This document shows positions 5,229 through 5,965 of a DNA stretch of 5,965 nucleotides, piece by piece (the stretch's first letter is position 1; each line of letters starts with the position of its first letter). The stretch comes from Lawsonibacter sp. GTDB taxonomy: Bacteria; Bacillota; Clostridia; Oscillospirales; Oscillospiraceae. The notes under the pieces were generated by a model. The model did not search any database. It saw only the letters and a program-made list of their open reading frames with translations, and was not told the origin of the DNA. Made by a program: the position numbers and the translations under genes. The DNA is taken from the NCBI GenBank assembly GCA_022798155.1, contig JAAWLY010000135.1, forward strand, positions 1-5,965, read 5' to 3'.

Positions 5229-5240
5229 CACTCCTTTTTG
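5229..5240 (-). promoter_or_regulatory. ribU ribosome binding site, with possible anti-SD partner upstream
   Basis: The minus strand reads CAAAAAGGAGTG, placing AAGGAG (5236-5231) 8 bases before the ATG and fixing the start codon. A complementary CTCCTT lies about 50 bases upstream at 5291-5286 and could form a 6-bp duplex with it. That would offer translational control in addition to transcriptional control, but this pairing is inference. Confidence 0.65.
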
Positions 5241-5243
5241 AAA

Positions 5244-5278
5244 TTGACCGCTGAAAGACCATGTCTTCCAGGTGTCAA
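5244..5278 (-). promoter_or_regulatory. Leader hairpin just upstream of the ribU ribosome binding site
   Basis: On the minus strand TTGAC (5278-5274) pairs with GTCAA (5248-5244). Inside a 2x2 internal loop, CTGGAAGAC pairs with GTCTTTCAG (8 Watson-Crick pairs and one G-U) around a 3-base ATG loop. The structure ends 7 bases before AAGGAG and lacks a T tract, so it is not a terminator. It probably keeps the ribosome site open or contributes to switching, but no role is shown. Confidence 0.5.
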
Positions 5279-5319
5279 AACAAACAAGGAGGCGTGCTTT
5301 TCCGCGCCAAAATGGCGCG
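5277..5319 (-). terminator. Putative expression platform of the FMN riboswitch: alternative hairpins
   Basis: On the minus strand CGCGCC (5319-5314) can pair perfectly with GGCGCG (5308-5303). The same GGCGCG can instead pair with CACGCC (5296-5291) with one mismatch, and that second hairpin is followed by the T-rich TCCTTGTTTGTTTT (5290-5277), like an intrinsic terminator. The two pairings exclude each other, as expected for antiterminator versus terminator forms. Which one is favoured by FMN is not determined from the sequence; RNA folding of the whole leader would decide. Confidence 0.5.
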
Positions 5320-5333
5320 TGTATGTTTTACAC

Positions 5334-5471
5334 ACATCTTCTTCCATCCGGACTAAGAAAACCTGGTTTTCATCACCGTTGGTCCCGGAGTTTCACCGGG
5401 TCAGCGGACGCTTGCGCGTCCGGTCGCGGACTGTACCGCCAGTGGGGAGTTTCACCCCGCCCTGAAGACAT
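5334..5471 (-). ncRNA. FMN riboswitch (RFN element) controlling ribU
   Basis: Read on the minus strand, the element contains the conserved FMN aptamer blocks in order: CTTCAGGGCGGGGTGAAACT, ACTGGCGGTACAGTCCGCGA, a variable arm GGACGCGCAAGCGTCC, CCCGGTGAAACTCCGGGACC, ACGGTGATGAAAACCAGG, and TTAGTCCGGATGGAAGAAGA. Helix P1 joins ATGTCTTC (5471-5464) with GAAGATGT (5341-5334). All conserved junction blocks are present, so ligand binding should be intact. The class senses flavin mononucleotide and normally represses riboflavin synthesis or transport genes when FMN is plentiful. Here it precedes a RibU-type importer by about 110 bases. Confidence 0.97.
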
Positions 5472-5492
5472 CGTATCCAGTTGTCTGTCAGC

Positions 5493-5521
5493 ATTATACG
5501 ACAGTCCGGCGGAAAATGCAA
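5493..5521 (-). promoter_or_regulatory. Sigma-A promoter for the FMN riboswitch-ribU transcript
   Basis: The minus strand has TTGCAT (5521-5516), a 17-base spacer and a perfect TATAAT (5498-5493). Transcription should start near 5486, about 15 bases before the aptamer's first helix, giving a leader of about 265 bases. The -35 box matches only TTG, but the -10 box and the location directly before the riboswitch are strong support. Confidence 0.75.
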
Positions 5522-5584
5522 CCCCCAATTTTCGCAGAGGCTGGAGGCTTTCCTTTCGGCAATTTATGGACAATTTGAAAAAGT

Positions 5585-5614
5585 TTGACTTACCCTCTAT
5601 GCAAACGGTAAAAA
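5585..5614 (+). promoter_or_regulatory. Candidate promoter upstream of pyrH
   Basis: The segment 5560-5640 is AT-rich compared with the rest of the window. TTGACT (5585-5590) is a good -35 box, but its best -10 partner, TAAAAA (5609-5614) after 18 bases, matches only four positions. TATATT (5616-5621) and TAAAAT (5621-5626) are better -10 boxes without a good -35. A promoter for pyrH probably lies here, but its exact elements are uncertain. Between this segment and the ribU promoter (5522-5560) I see no further feature. Confidence 0.4.
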
Positions 5615-5657
5615 TTATATTAAAATAGGGGATAAGAAAAAGGACAGGAGTGGTAAT

Positions 5658-5965
5658 ATGGCACAGCCAAAATACAAGCGGGTACTGTTAAAAATCAGCG
5701 GCGAAGCCCTGGCGGGAGAGGCCTCCCGGGGGCTGGACTTCAAGGTGATTGAAAGCGTGTGCGAGGTTATCAAGCGCTGCGCGGCCGAGGGCGTCCAGGT
5801 GGGCGTGGTGGTAGGCGGCGGCAACTTCTGGCGGGGCGTGAAAGACGGGGGCGACGCCATGGAGCGGGTCCGGGCCGACCACATGGGCATGCTGGCCACC
5901 GCCATCAACGCCCTGGCCGTGGCCGACGTGCTGGAGCAGAAGGGGGTGGAGGTCCGGGTGCAGAC
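5658..5965 (+). CDS. pyrH: UMP kinase PyrH, N-terminal part (runs off the window)
   Basis: The first 102 residues are present. The amino acid kinase fold opens with KYKRVLLKISGEAL (residues 5-18), including the ATP/UMP-site Lys12 and the KxSGEAL signature. It continues with VVVGGGNFWRG at 50-60, the glycine-rich nucleotide loop unique to bacterial UMP kinases, and RADHMGMLATAINALAVAD at 72-90, where Asp74 and MGM belong to the UMP-binding region. PyrH phosphorylates UMP to UDP in pyrimidine nucleotide synthesis in the cytoplasm and acts as a hexamer regulated by GTP and UTP. The ATG at 5658 follows AGGAG by 7 bases. It is divergent from ribU and has its own AT-rich upstream region. In many Firmicutes pyrH is followed by frr, uppS and cdsA, which would lie beyond the edge. 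Confidence 0.97.
   Translation, partial: MAQPKYKRVLLKISGEALAGEASRGLDFKVIESVCEVIKRCAAEGVQVGVVVGGGNFWRGVKDGGDAMERVRADHMGMLATAINALAVADVLEQKGVEVRVQ

Noticed and set aside
5223..5231. In-frame GTG start for ribU three codons upstream of the ATG
   Set aside because: The GTG overlaps the Shine-Dalgarno sequence AAGGAG, so it cannot use that site. The ATG at 5222 has ideal 8-base spacing.
5485..5504. CTGTC/GACAG inverted repeat around the ribU -10 box as an operator
   Set aside because: The arms are only 5 bp with a 10-base spacer, and the riboswitch already explains regulation. It is likely chance.
1..5965. CRISPR array, insertion sequence, attachment site or RNA gene other than the riboswitch
   Set aside because: I saw no regularly spaced repeats, transposase-like products, long terminal inverted repeats, or tRNA or rRNA signatures on either strand by reading.

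Overview
The window looks like chromosomal housekeeping DNA from a GC-rich, spore-forming member of the Clostridia. GC content is clearly high by eye. A Flavonifractor, Oscillibacter or Pseudoflavonifractor-type member of the Oscillospiraceae would fit. The spore genes spoVAD and spoVAE, the Firmicutes-type order ybeY - era - yqzL - recO, strong GGAGG-type ribosome binding sites and a riboswitch-controlled ECF riboflavin transporter all point this way. The family assignment is inference from gene content and base composition.

Layout from left to right. (1) Bases 1-184 hold the end of plsX (+), followed by a strong 13-bp hairpin shared with a convergent unit. (2) Bases 274-1653 hold spoVAD then spoVAE on the minus strand, encoding spore-membrane proteins for dipicolinic acid (DPA) uptake; spoVAC is not next to them. 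(3) Bases 1654-1753 form a compact divergent control region with a near-consensus sigma-A promoter for ybeY. A perfect 7+7 bp dyad overlaps its -35 box, and a weak sigma-G-like candidate faces spoVAD. (4) Bases 1754-4557 are a plus-strand run: ybeY (16S rRNA maturation nuclease), an unrecognised 68-residue membrane protein, era (30S assembly GTPase), an 18-codon fragment that looks like the 5' end of a lost gene, yqzL and recO. It ends in a textbook bidirectional terminator. (5) Bases 4596-5521 on the minus strand are a riboflavin-uptake unit: promoter, full FMN riboswitch, a leader with several alternative hairpins, and an ECF S component of RibU type. (6) From 5658 the window enters pyrH (UMP kinase), which runs off the right end.

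The ybeY-era pair couples rRNA processing to small-subunit assembly, and recO adds recombination repair to the same transcript, as is common in Firmicutes. The riboflavin unit works as feedback: FMN bound to the leader RNA should shut off expression of the importer. I see no CRISPR array, insertion sequence, tRNA, rRNA, defence or phage genes. Nothing amounts to a clearly new system. The points most worth checking are the truncated ORF between era and yqzL, the dyad in the ybeY/spoVAD divergent promoter, the unknown 68-residue membrane protein, the orphan spoVAD-spoVAE pair, and the hairpins that sit just before or over several ribosome binding sites.
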